Part shown: positions 24,928-32,739 of the stretch, piece after piece
Layout: every line of letters begins with the position of its first letter
Numbering within the stretch: the stretch's first letter is position 1
From: Candidatus Thorarchaeota archaeon
GTDB taxonomy: Archaea > Asgardarchaeota > Thorarchaeia > Thorarchaeales > Thorarchaeaceae
Assembly: GCA_019894665.1 (NCBI GenBank)
Contig: JAGXOC010000011.1
Span: 1-37,692 of the forward strand
Reading direction: 5' to 3'
Length of the DNA stretch: 37,692 nucleotides
Made by a program: the position numbers and the translations under genes
Notes under the pieces: generated by a model
Database searches by the model: none
Told to the model about the DNA's origin: nothing
What the model saw: only the letters and a program-made list of their open reading frames with translations

Positions 24928-25815
24928 ATGTCAAAACTCGATGAATTACGCCACCTGAATCTTGGTAAAAGAGTCCGCCTTCATAGAATGATGTATGAAC
25001 ATGGACCTGGAAATGGAACTCTACTTATTCTCCCAATTGACCAAGGAATGGAACATGGTCCAGTTGATTTCTTCACAGATCATGACTGTCTGAATCCTGA
25101 ATACCAATTCAAAGTAGCAATCGAGGGAGGATATTCCGGCATTGCCTTACATCTAGGTCTTGCAGAGAAATACGCCCCTAAGTATGCAGGCAAGATCCCT
25201 ATTGTATTGAAGATAAATGGAAAGACCCGTATTCCTCCAGCGAATGAACCAGTCTCTCCCATGACGGGCTCAGTTGAAGATGCAGTCCGAATCGGTGCTG
25301 ATGCAGTCGGATACACACTCTATGTTGGGAGTCCAAACCAATATACTGACTTCACTCAGTTCAGAAAGGTGAAAGAGGATGCTGAGCGCTATGGAATACC
25401 AATCATTGTATGGGCATATCCGAGAGGTGAATCTGTCGACGCGAAGGGTGGACGCGACTCTCTATTCGCCATAGATTATGCTGCTAGGGTTGCTGATGAG
25501 CTTGGAGCCGATGTTGTAAAACTGAATGTTCCGCTAACTAGCGCCAAGAGCAGGGCAATTCAACGCCCACCATATGATAAGCTCAATTTTAGTCCTGAAG
25601 AGCTGGTTGCTAAGGTGGTTAAATCAGCAGGCAAGACATTGGTCCTCTTTTCAGGTGGAGGAATGGCTACTGATGAAGAAGTCATTGAGCGAGCAAGAAT
25701 CTGTATGGAACAAGGAGCTACAGGATTGATCTTTGGCCGAAATCTCTGGCAAAGAGACTGGGATGATGCCCTGAAAATGACCAAGTCGTTGAAAGACATC
25801 ATGTTGAAGGTCTAA
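24928..25815 (+). CDS. fba: Archaeal class I fructose-bisphosphate aldolase
   Basis: DhnA/archaeal-type class I FBP aldolase of 295 aa, which interconverts FBP with dihydroxyacetone phosphate and glyceraldehyde 3-phosphate. Visible markers are LPIDQGMEHGPVDF (36-48), VWAYPRG with Tyr164, the Schiff-base Lys198 in ADVVKLNVP, and the phosphate-binding LFSGGGMATDEE and LIFGRNLWQRD loops. The 2-amino-3,7-dideoxy-heptulosonate synthase relative shares this fold, but the neighbouring fbp and tpiA favour FBP aldolase. The ATG at 24928 follows GAGGTCAATTGAC. It is followed by fbp on the same strand, after a 130-bp gap with its own regulatory elements. Confidence 0.88.
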   Translation: MSKLDELRHLNLGKRVRLHRMMYEHGPGNGTLLILPIDQGMEHGPVDFFTDHDCLNPEYQFKVAIEGGYSGIALHLGLAEKYAPKYAGKIPIVLKINGKTRIPPANEPVSPMTGSVEDAVRIGADAVGYTLYVGSPNQYTDFTQFRKVKEDAERYGIPIIVWAYPRGESVDAKGGRDSLFAIDYAARVADELGADVVKLNVPLTSAKSRAIQRPPYDKLNFSPEELVAKVVKSAGKTLVLFSGGGMATDEEVIERARICMEQGATGLIFGRNLWQRDWDDALKMTKSLKDIMLKV

Positions 25816-25859
25816 AAATCACGTTCTTGCCCTTTCGTACGTCTTTCACCAAATGAGAA

Positions 25860-25916
25860 CTATTATATGGGTAAAGAACTCAGCGGACTCAGCGGACTTC
25901 AGTTTTGGAGTTCCAA
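25860..25916 (+). promoter_or_regulatory. fbp promoter region with tandem and palindromic repeats
   Basis: The gap between fba and fbp holds a TATTATATGG box A-like element (about 25861-25870), then two tandem copies of ACTCAGCGG (25878-25895) at the predicted transcription start, then a palindrome TTGGA-GT-TCCAA (25905-25916). The ribosome-binding site AAAAGGAGCGTGAT follows, before the ATG at 25946. The arrangement suggests that fbp is regulated on its own, with the repeats as possible operator sites. Confidence 0.4.
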
Positions 25917-25945
25917 TTATTATTGAGAAAAGGAGCGTGATACCT

Positions 25946-27094
25946 ATGGTCGAAACCACCATTAGCGTAATCAAAGCAGACATTGGCTCACTAGCTGGCC
26001 ATGTCATTGTGCCCGACTTCCTCTTCGAACTAGCGAGGAAAGAGATGAAGGAAGCGGTAAATAAGAAAATAATCAATGACTTTTACGTTACCAACGCCGG
26101 TGACGATCTCGAATTGATAATGACTCACAACAAAGGTGAGGGTGCTGAGGATGTTCACAAACTAGCTTGGGACACTTTCATGAAGGGTACCGAGCTCGCC
26201 CGTGAGAAGAAAATCTATGCAGCAGGACAGGATATGCTGGCTGACACATTCAGTGGTAATGTGAAGGGTATGGGTCCAGGCTCTGCTGAGATGGTGTTTG
26301 AAGAACGTAGGTCTGAACCTATAGCAATATTCATGGCTGATAAGACCGAACCAGGTGCCTTCAATCTCCCTCTATACAAGATCTATGCTGACCCCTTTAA
26401 CACAGCAGGTCTTGTCATTGATCCTAATCTACATGATGGATTCAGATTCATTATTCAAGACATCATGAAAGATGTGCCCTGTTTCGTCGACATGAAAACT
26501 CCTGAGGAGTCATACGACGTTCTAGCACTCCTTGGAAGCACAGGTCGTTATACAATCAAGAAAGTCTACCGCGCAGATGGAATGATTACTGCATCTGTCA
26601 GTACTGACAAGCTTCACGCAATTGCTGGCAAGTATGTTGGAAAAGATGACCCGGTAGCAATTATCAGGGCTCACTCTGGCTTACCTGCTATGGGTGAAGT
26701 TCTAGAAGCTTTCACCTTGCCACACCTGGTTTCAGGTTGGATGCGTGGTTCTCATACAGGTCCACTTCTTCCAGTAGGGCTGAAAGATTCACGATGCACA
26801 CGATTTGACGGTCCGCCACGTGTTGTTGGACTCGGATTCCAAGTATCAAATGGCATGCTTATTGGTCCTGTCGATCTGTTCGATGACGTGGCATTTGACA
26901 TCACACGTCAGAGGGGCATGGAGATCGCTGACTATCTACGACGAATTGGACCATTCCAGCCACATCGTCTCGGTGAGCATGAGATGGAGTACACTACTTT
27001 GCCCAAGGTCCTAGCTGCCTGTGAGAATCGATTCACAGAAGAAGAGATTGTGCCAAAGGGCAAGGCTAAGGATACCTCTAGCTCAGCAGAATAG
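25946..27094 (+). CDS. fbp: Bifunctional fructose 1,6-bisphosphate aldolase/phosphatase
   Basis: FBPA/P (class V FBPase, PF01950), the bifunctional gluconeogenic enzyme typical of archaea: it joins triose phosphates and then dephosphorylates FBP to fructose 6-phosphate, making the step irreversible. Family motifs: SVIKADIGSLAGH at the start, NAGDDLELIMTH, GQDMLADTFSGN, GPGSAEMVFEER, MADKTEPGAFN, PLYKIYADPFNTAGLVIDP, and the repeated RGSHTGPLLPV and FDGPPRVVGLGFQ. Length 382 aa is normal. The ORF opens earlier (25853), but ATG 25946 matches the family start and follows GGAGCGTGAT. A hairpin lies just past its stop. It works opposite the aldolase gene beside it. Confidence 0.95.
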   Translation: MVETTISVIKADIGSLAGHVIVPDFLFELARKEMKEAVNKKIINDFYVTNAGDDLELIMTHNKGEGAEDVHKLAWDTFMKGTELAREKKIYAAGQDMLADTFSGNVKGMGPGSAEMVFEERRSEPIAIFMADKTEPGAFNLPLYKIYADPFNTAGLVIDPNLHDGFRFIIQDIMKDVPCFVDMKTPEESYDVLALLGSTGRYTIKKVYRADGMITASVSTDKLHAIAGKYVGKDDPVAIIRAHSGLPAMGEVLEAFTLPHLVSGWMRGSHTGPLLPVGLKDSRCTRFDGPPRVVGLGFQVSNGMLIGPVDLFDDVAFDITRQRGMEIADYLRRIGPFQPHRLGEHEMEYTTLPKVLAACENRFTEEEIVPKGKAKDTSSSAE

Positions 27095-27096
27095 TT

Positions 27097-27121
27097 GAGA
27101 GTGGGACCTCGAGTCCCTCTC
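27097..27121 (+). terminator. Hairpin after fbp
   Basis: GGGAC (27103-27107), a 5-base loop and GTCCC (27113-27117), extended by GAGA/TCTC with a small bulge, follow the fbp stop by a few bases. Pyrimidine-rich sequence (CTACACATCTTCTTTCTC) lies downstream. It looks like a 3' end structure of the fbp transcript. Confidence 0.4.
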
Positions 27122-27124
27122 CTA

Positions 27125-27351
27125 CACATCTTCTTTCTCAAGAAACAGGGAATACGCCCTTGACCAATCATGTTAAGATATATATGATTGCACTGGCAAC
27201 ATAGTTGCACGCACATTCATGCTCACAGTGTTGCCTTCATTTGCCTTTGAAAAAATCATTCTTGGGGGATAACAGTGATTACAATCATTGGTTTCGGCTT
27301 GTACATCTATAATGGGAATCGCAAATCTTGAAGATTGACAACAAATAACAG
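27125..27351. other. Non-coding gap before a small membrane-protein gene
   Basis: About 227 bp without a supportable gene. It has AT-rich AGATATATATG near 27176 and TCTATAATG near 27307, either of which could serve as box A for the gene at 27352. A 17-codon ATG frame at 27219 looks like chance. I see no RNA gene here. Confidence 0.4.
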
Positions 27352-27624
27352 ATGGGAAAGGGAAAGGATGTGGCCATCAGAAAAACGAACACTAGAATAT
27401 CTTTGAAAGAGACAAAACCCAAATTTCTCGATTATTACTTCATGCTCGCTCTTCTAGTTCTTTTAGTAATATACTTGCTGAATATATTCACTCAAAACCC
27501 TATCATCGAATATTATAGGCCATTGATTGATTTAGTCGCATTGATTATCCTCATAATCGGTTTCGTAAGGTGGGTCGAAAGAGCACCAGTAGACTACAAC
27601 AGTAGCGGAGCAATCCAATCTTAA
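27352..27624 (+). CDS. Small two-helix membrane protein
   Basis: A 90-aa protein with two membrane helices, about residues 29-47 (YYFMLALLVLLVIYLLNIF) and 56-73 (LIDLVALIILIIGFV), joined by a short polar loop. The basic N-terminus (MGKGKDVAIRK) should stay in the cytoplasm, giving an N-in/C-in hairpin. No family is recognised. The ATG at 27352 has no clear ribosome-binding site. It converges with the parvulin gene. Confidence 0.68.
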   Translation: MGKGKDVAIRKTNTRISLKETKPKFLDYYFMLALLVLLVIYLLNIFTQNPIIEYYRPLIDLVALIILIIGFVRWVERAPVDYNSSGAIQS

Positions 27625-27678
27625 AAAACCAAAGCTTGATGGAATTAGAGTCCCTACAATAATTAGTGTCGGTTGTTC

Positions 27679-27969
27679 TTATCCAGTGCGTTTGATGATG
27701 TGATAGCCAAACTTTGTTTTGACTGGATCTGTAGTCATCGCACCAACGTTCAGGTTGAACGCAGCCTTTTCAAATTCAGGAACCATTTGACCCTTTGTGA
27801 ACCAACCAAGGTCACCACCCTTCTTCTTGGATGGGCAGGAGCTAAATCGCTGTGCTACAGCCTTGAAGTCCTCACCCTCTCTAATTTTACTGACCAGAGC
27901 GAGTGCTTGACTGTGTTTGTCTACCAAAATGTGGCTTGCACGGACCTTACCCGCTTTTCCTTTTGCCAT
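27679..27969 (-). CDS. Parvulin-type peptidyl-prolyl cis-trans isomerase
   Basis: A single-domain parvulin of 96 aa, the size of E. coli Par10 and archaeal parvulins. It speeds prolyl bond isomerisation in the cytosol. Family motifs are RASHILVDKHSQA, LVSKIREGEDFKAVAQRFS, GGDLGWFTKGQMVPEFEKAAF and the C-terminal TKFGYHIIKRTG, including the core His residues. ATG 27969 follows TTGGTGATTTCA. The clients cannot be told from sequence. Confidence 0.92.
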   Translation of the reverse strand: MAKGKAGKVRASHILVDKHSQALALVSKIREGEDFKAVAQRFSSCPSKKKGGDLGWFTKGQMVPEFEKAAFNLNVGAMTTDPVKTKFGYHIIKRTG

Positions 27970-28092
27970 TGAAATCACCAAGATTATGAGTTTGCCTCTG
28001 GTGAAGTGGTCTTAAACTTGTCCAAAGGTTCACCTATCCGAGGCTTTATGTCGAATTGTGCGATGCCCGTTATACTAGTAGGTTGATGTCGC

Positions 28093-29133
28093 ATGAAAGC
28101 AACGGTATTCCATGAACATGGTCCTCCTGATGTATTGAAGTATGAAGACGTTGCAGATCCTGCGGTTGGACCAAGTCAAGTTCTTGTGGATGTTAAGGCA
28201 GTCGCCCTCAACCATCTGGACTTGTTTGTACGAGGCGGAATTCCTGGACTCAAATTAGAGATGCCGCATATTCTTGGTAGTGATATATCTGGATTGATCA
28301 AGGAAACCGGGAATGATGTTTCAGAATATCTTCAAGCAGGTCAGAAGGTGATCATCGATCCTGGTAGATCTTGTGGGGTCTGTGAATACTGTATTCGAGG
28401 TGAGGAGTCCCTTTGTGCTACATACGGGATTATTGGAGAACACTACTGTGGAGGTTATGCAGACCTTATCTCGGTGGATGCACAGAATGTGATTCCAGTT
28501 CCAGAGTATAGCAAACTGGACTTCAATCAAGCTGCTGCAACTCCTCTAACCTTCATGACAGCTTGGCGTATGCTTATGTCCAAGGCTCGAGTCAAACCAG
28601 GCGATGATGTTCTGATAATTGGGATTGGTGGAGGAGTAGCTCTGGCAGCAATGCAGATTGCTAAACTTGCAGGAGCTCGAGTGATTGTCACAAGTTCTTC
28701 CGAAGAGAAGCTGAAGAAAGCCCTTGAATTAGGTGCAAATATTGGAATCAACCACCGCACGAATCCAGACTTTCACAAAGAGGTATGGACCCATACTAAT
28801 CGTCGAGGAGTAGACATTGTTGTTGATTCTGTAGGAGAAGCCACTTGGGACAAGAGTCTCCGAAGCCTCACAAAAGGAGGGCGACTGGTCACATGCGGTG
28901 CAACATCCGGACCTAATGCATCAATCAATATCAACATGCTTTTCTGGAAACAATTCGAAATCATTGGTTCCACAATGGGGAGTCGCTCGGAACTTCGTGA
29001 TGTCCTCAAGCTTGTTTGGAATGGAGAACTCAAACCTGTTGTAGATCGTGTCTTACCACTATCAAAGGCTCAGTCCGCCCATGAGATTCTGGAGAAAGGC
29101 GAACAATTTGGAAAGATTGTCCTAAATCCATGA
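28093..29133 (+). CDS. MDR-family oxidoreductase (quinone reductase-like)
   Basis: A medium-chain dehydrogenase/reductase of 346 aa. The structural zinc site is intact (Cys94, 97, 100, 108 in CGVCEYC...C). The catalytic zinc Cys is replaced by Asn40 (ALNHLD) and the GHE motif by LGSDISG, so the catalytic zinc is probably absent. The Rossmann region IGIGGGVALAAMQIAKLAGARVIVT indicates NAD(P). This mix is seen in zeta-crystallin/quinone reductase and crotonyl-CoA-like members. The ATG at 28093 follows AGGTTGATGTCGC. The substrate is unknown. Confidence 0.83.
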   Translation: MKATVFHEHGPPDVLKYEDVADPAVGPSQVLVDVKAVALNHLDLFVRGGIPGLKLEMPHILGSDISGLIKETGNDVSEYLQAGQKVIIDPGRSCGVCEYCIRGEESLCATYGIIGEHYCGGYADLISVDAQNVIPVPEYSKLDFNQAAATPLTFMTAWRMLMSKARVKPGDDVLIIGIGGGVALAAMQIAKLAGARVIVTSSSEEKLKKALELGANIGINHRTNPDFHKEVWTHTNRRGVDIVVDSVGEATWDKSLRSLTKGGRLVTCGATSGPNASININMLFWKQFEIIGSTMGSRSELRDVLKLVWNGELKPVVDRVLPLSKAQSAHEILEKGEQFGKIVLNP

Positions 29134-29169
29134 CCAACCTAGTATTACCCCTGTACGCACCACAATCAG

Positions 29170-29189
29170 ACACCCTTTCATTATGGTGT
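29170..29189 (+). promoter_or_regulatory. Inverted repeat upstream of the RHH gene
   Basis: ACACC-N10-GGTGT lies 26-45 bp before the start of the ribbon-helix-helix gene, with another GGTGT near 29208. RHH regulators often bind such split palindromes at their own promoters, so this is a candidate autoregulatory operator; the half-sites are short. Confidence 0.3.
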
Positions 29190-29214
29190 TTGTATTGGAC
29201 TGTCTTGGTGTAGA

Positions 29215-29445
29215 ATGAGAGTCGTCACTATCTGCCTTCCAGAGTCTTATGTTGAAGGCGTGGATGAGTTGATTGGCCAAAACAAGTATCCCAATCGCTC
29301 AGAAGTCATCAGAATTGCAATTCGAGACCTACTTGTTGATGAGCTCTGGGGTGATCGCAAACCCTCTAGCAATTTGCCTCTCGTTGCCCAGCTTCAGAAA
29401 TTAGCCGAGATGAAGGAGCTTTCTCAAGAACCACCTTTAAAGTAG
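29215..29445 (+). CDS. Ribbon-helix-helix (CopG/NikR-like) regulator
   Basis: A 76-aa DNA-binding protein. The N-terminal RHH domain has a beta strand (RVVTICLPESY), then helices VEGVDELI and SEVIRIAIRDLL around the turn KYPNRS, the classic CopG/Arc pattern. It binds DNA as a dimer of dimers. The C-terminal 30 residues are a short helix-rich tail with no nickel-binding His/Cys set, so it is not NikR itself. Preceded by a split inverted repeat that may be its own operator. Confidence 0.85.
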   Translation: MRVVTICLPESYVEGVDELIGQNKYPNRSEVIRIAIRDLLVDELWGDRKPSSNLPLVAQLQKLAEMKELSQEPPLK

Positions 29446-29542
29446 GTACAACTGAGCTAGCTTTTTCTATAACTGATTACTACAAATGCAGGAGCAAGAC
29501 GGGGACTAGTATTGCTCTTCCTCCATTAGGAGCGACTCGAAT

Positions 29543-30097
29543 ATGTCAAGATTCTTCAAACGAAAAAAGAAAGACGATAAAATTGGTGAAGAGACCGCAG
29601 CTGTGACGAAGGAAGAAGCTGTAACTGAAACAGACACATCCAAAGATGAGCCCGCTGCTACCGAGGTTTCAGAACCTGTACCAGAGGGTAGAGGGGACAC
29701 AATACCCTACCACGATTCTATTCAAGACCGATTGGTGTACATGCTCAACGATTCTAAGATGGCCGACGGTCTAGAAGGAACTCATGCGTTCGAACTCGAG
29801 TTCATGGCAATGGGTGAACGTTTCTGGATTGGAAAAGCCGCACTTGGTGAGATCGAAACAAAGGTTGGTAAAGCTGCTGATGAAGATGCTCACATCAGAA
29901 TCTCAAACGATGCCGTAAGTGAACTACTTACTGCAGCCACATTCTCAACATTCTCAGAGCTCTATCTGCAGTACTACAAGACCTCTGATGCTGGAAAGTT
30001 CATCAAGATTGAAGCACGAAAGCCAATCTCTGACATGAACCGAAGAGGATACGCTCGGGTTCCAGTGCTGAAGTTACTCATTGGCGCAGCACGATAG
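29543..30097 (+). CDS. SCP2-like domain protein with charged N-terminus
   Basis: A 184-aa protein. The first 60 residues are low-complexity and charged (KRKKKDDK, then Glu/Thr/Ala-rich), probably disordered. Residues about 65-184 resemble an SCP2 sterol-transfer-like fold: GTHAFELEFMAMGERFWIGKA, then DAHIRISNDAVSELL and a KFIKIEARKPISDMNRRGYAR end, the order seen in SCP2 domains that hold lipids or hydrophobic ligands. No membrane helix. The ATG at 29543 follows AGGAGCGAC. The SCP2 assignment is by pattern only and is moderate. Confidence 0.6.
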   Translation: MSRFFKRKKKDDKIGEETAAVTKEEAVTETDTSKDEPAATEVSEPVPEGRGDTIPYHDSIQDRLVYMLNDSKMADGLEGTHAFELEFMAMGERFWIGKAALGEIETKVGKAADEDAHIRISNDAVSELLTAATFSTFSELYLQYYKTSDAGKFIKIEARKPISDMNRRGYARVPVLKLLIGAAR

Positions 30098-30182
30098 ACA
30101 ATCTGGATTCACTGGTAAGGGTTTTTAGCAATAGATTAAAATCGGGTGTCATGCCAATCTGAAACATTCAGGTGATAGTATC

Positions 30183-30866
30183 TTGTCTGATATCAAGACT
30201 CCAGTAGTTATAATCAACTTCAAGACATATCCGCAAGCCACAGGGGAGAAAGCTGTAACACTTGCGAAGACATGCGAAGCCGTGTCACGAGAATTCGACG
30301 TACCAATCATAGTCGCACCTCAGATTTCTGACCTTTACAGAGTTGTTCAGGGCGTTGATATCCCCGTGTTTTCACAGCATATGGATCCTGGTGAGCAAGG
30401 TAGGTTCACGGGTCATGTTTTAGGAGAAGCCCTTGTGGAGACTGGCTGCTCTGGAACACTACTAAATCATTCTGAAAACAGGATGCAACTTGCAGATGTC
30501 GAGTTGGCAGTGACAAAGGCGAAGAAGCTTGGTCTCTACACTGTCGTTTGTACTAACAACCAGGCAGTAAGTGTTGCTGCTGCTACATTGAAACCCAACT
30601 CAGTGGCAGTAGAACCTCCGGAGCTTATAGGTACAGGAATCTCTGTTTCTCAAGCACAACCAGAAGTGATCAGTGGTACGGTTGAGCTAATTCGAAATGT
30701 GAACAAAGACGTGGTCATTCTTTGCGGAGCAGGAATCAGCAATGGAGATGACGTGTCTTCAGCCATGAAGCTTGGTTCACAAGGAGTTCTTCTAGCCTCA
30801 GCTGTGGCAAAATCTGACAAACCTGCTGATGTCCTGAAAAGCCTCGCAGGTCCTCTAAGAAAATAA
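30183..30866 (+). CDS. tpiA: Archaeal-type triosephosphate isomerase
   Basis: TPI of the short archaeal form (227 aa), which interconverts glyceraldehyde 3-phosphate and dihydroxyacetone phosphate. Catalytic and binding residues: Asn12 and Lys14 (INFKTY), His96 (LLNHSEN) and Glu144 in AVEPPELIGTG, with the phosphate-binding GAGISNGDD and VLLASAV loops. The start is TTG 30183, fixed by AGGTGATAG just upstream. With fba and fbp nearby it covers the FBP/triose node. Confidence 0.95.
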   Translation: MSDIKTPVVIINFKTYPQATGEKAVTLAKTCEAVSREFDVPIIVAPQISDLYRVVQGVDIPVFSQHMDPGEQGRFTGHVLGEALVETGCSGTLLNHSENRMQLADVELAVTKAKKLGLYTVVCTNNQAVSVAAATLKPNSVAVEPPELIGTGISVSQAQPEVISGTVELIRNVNKDVVILCGAGISNGDDVSSAMKLGSQGVLLASAVAKSDKPADVLKSLAGPLRK

Positions 30867-30921
30867 TACATTCCGGATGATTTTTCACAGTATACAGAGC
30901 GCCTCGCATAGGTGAGTAAAT

Positions 30922-31815
30922 TTGAAAGTGACCTTGGAGTGCGCCCACTGTCTGCTTGAAAGAGCAATTAATCAGGTAAAGCTGGCTACAGATGATCCTG
31001 ACCTCAGGCTGAGAGTGGTTGAAGCTATGACACAGTTCCTAGGTGAAAACTTCAATGGAGATGCAGTTCCCAGTCATATTGGCACTGACCGAGATCTTCT
31101 AGTCCAAGAAATGACAGGAAATGACCCTTATGAAGAACTCAAACGAGAGTCCAATGAGATGGCTCTTGGTATACTCCCGGAGCTCCAGAAACTCGTGGAT
31201 GAGCATGAAGACCCAAAGAAGCGATTTAGAATTGCTACGTTAATCACAGCTGCTGCAAACGCCATTGAGTTTGATGTAACAGGTCGTGACTTCAGCCTGA
31301 GCGAGCTTCGTTTGATACTTGACAATGTTGAGACTGACCTTGCTATTGATCAAGTAGATGAGTTCATGACTTACCTTGAGAATGCAGAAGAAGTTCTCTA
31401 TCTGATGGACAATGCTGGTGAACTTGTCTTAGATATGATACTCATCCGTGAAATCAAGCGCTTGGGTCCAAGGGTCATCGCTGTTGTCAAGGGCGGACCT
31501 GTTTTGAACGACGCCACCATGATTGATGCTGACGAGGTGGGCTTGTCAGAGTGTGCTGATGAAGTCCGTGATACTGGTGCCTCCGCAATCGGAGTGAACT
31601 TGGAGCGCAATTCTGAGGAGTTCAAAAAGTTGTTCTCATCCGCTGAACTCATAGTAGCGAAAGGAATGGGTAATTTCGAATCATTGACCGAATTCGACCC
31701 GTCTTGTCCCATTGTCCACATTATGAGGACAAAATGCAATCCTGTGGCTGAACATGTTGGAGTGCCTCGGAACAAGAATGTGGTGCTGATACGAATACCC
31801 ACGAGTACAGACTAG
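30922..31815 (+). CDS. DUF89 (ARMT1-like) metal-dependent phosphatase
   Basis: A DUF89 protein (297 aa), the damage-control phosphatase family that removes phosphate from harmful sugar-phosphate by-products. N-terminal Cys7 and Cys10 (ECAHCLLERA) are typical of the archaeal subgroup. The metal site includes Asp163-Asn164 (LMDNAGE), Glu167, Asp171, Lys190 (VVKGGP) and Asn196-Asp197 (LNDAT). The position next to tpiA suits repair of glycolytic side products, by inference. The start is TTG 30922 after AGGTGAGTAAAT. Converges with the NIF3-like gene. Confidence 0.9.
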   Translation: MKVTLECAHCLLERAINQVKLATDDPDLRLRVVEAMTQFLGENFNGDAVPSHIGTDRDLLVQEMTGNDPYEELKRESNEMALGILPELQKLVDEHEDPKKRFRIATLITAAANAIEFDVTGRDFSLSELRLILDNVETDLAIDQVDEFMTYLENAEEVLYLMDNAGELVLDMILIREIKRLGPRVIAVVKGGPVLNDATMIDADEVGLSECADEVRDTGASAIGVNLERNSEEFKKLFSSAELIVAKGMGNFESLTEFDPSCPIVHIMRTKCNPVAEHVGVPRNKNVVLIRIPTSTD

Positions 31816-31820
31816 GTCTC

Positions 31821-32651
31821 CTATGCCATATCGTCTTTGTATGGTCTTAGAGCCTTTGCAAGACTTCCTGACTCTGTGAACTCTATCTTCATCTCAGGAA
31901 AGTCTAAACTGATGACATCCCTGAGTCTTTTCATACCCGGCTCTTCTGTTGTGAATGCGCCAAGCTCAAGAGTATTGATGCCCTCTTCGTTCGCGAGCAA
32001 TCTGATCTCTGGAGAGAGGTCTCCTGTGACCAAGGTATCTAGATCTTGATTCTTCGCACTGATGATTTCTGGCATATCCACATTACTTCCTGCAATGACC
32101 AGAACATCCTTGACTTCATCATCAAGGTCTCCTGAGAACAGAACTGTGTCAAGACTCAATTTCCTTGCCAGGTAGTTGACAAACCCTGATTGATTCTTAA
32201 CTCCTGGAGGATTGCAGATTCTCCCAATGGGTGTTAGTTCGCCAAAGTCGCTCTCTGTCATGAAGTCTCCAGTTCTTTTGAATCCGAGAGTTTCTACAAG
32301 AGCGTCGTTCAGACCATCCCTAGTACAAAGCCATCCACTCCCAACAACATAGGCTGAGATGTAGTTCTTTGTCAACAACCTCACTCTAATGAGGTCTAGT
32401 CCTGATAATCTATCAATTACAAACGGAAATAGAGGACGATATGTAATCAGAAGATTGACCTTATCCTGTGTGGCTTTTGTGACAACACGCGCTGATGGAT
32501 AAGTGGCTATCAGAACTCTATTGATTGTAGTGTTGGTCTGTTCAGTTTCAGTCTGAGGACCTATCTCGACCCTGCTCTCGAGGCCTCGTACGGTGTGCTC
32601 TCTTGGAGATAATTCCTGTAGACGTTTAACTAGTTCTAGAAGACTGGTCAT
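31821..32651 (-). CDS. NIF3-family protein lacking most metal ligands
   Basis: A 276-aa protein of the NIF3/YbgI fold (dinuclear-metal family, often annotated GTP cyclohydrolase I type 2). The core pattern is kept, but the THHPLIF motif reads ITYRPLF, the AHTNLD region reads GSGWLCTRD, and the late HYATE motif reads AFTTEEPG; only the last Glu is left. At least four of five metal ligands are therefore absent, and it is probably not a metalloenzyme. It may act as a scaffold or RNA-binding protein. ATG 32651 follows GGGTGATATC. Confidence 0.72.
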   Translation of the reverse strand: MTSLLELVKRLQELSPREHTVRGLESRVEIGPQTETEQTNTTINRVLIATYPSARVVTKATQDKVNLLITYRPLFPFVIDRLSGLDLIRVRLLTKNYISAYVVGSGWLCTRDGLNDALVETLGFKRTGDFMTESDFGELTPIGRICNPPGVKNQSGFVNYLARKLSLDTVLFSGDLDDEVKDVLVIAGSNVDMPEIISAKNQDLDTLVTGDLSPEIRLLANEEGINTLELGAFTTEEPGMKRLRDVISLDFPEMKIEFTESGSLAKALRPYKDDMA

Positions 32652-32739
32652 GATATCACCCTAATCTGATGTCCTCACAGACGGCTGATATTACCCTTAG
32701 TCTTATTCTTTTGCATGGGCTAGTTGAGGCATTGATTGA

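Noticed and set aside
25878-25895. Tandem 9-bp repeat as a CRISPR or iteron array
   Set aside because: There are only two copies and no spacers; a promoter-proximal regulatory repeat is more likely.
25853-25945. Upstream start of fbp
   Set aside because: The extra 31 residues fall in the promoter region, and the family begins at MVETTISVIKAD.
27219-27272. A 17-codon ORF in the gap after fbp
   Set aside because: It is too short, has no ribosome-binding site and no sign of conservation that I can see.
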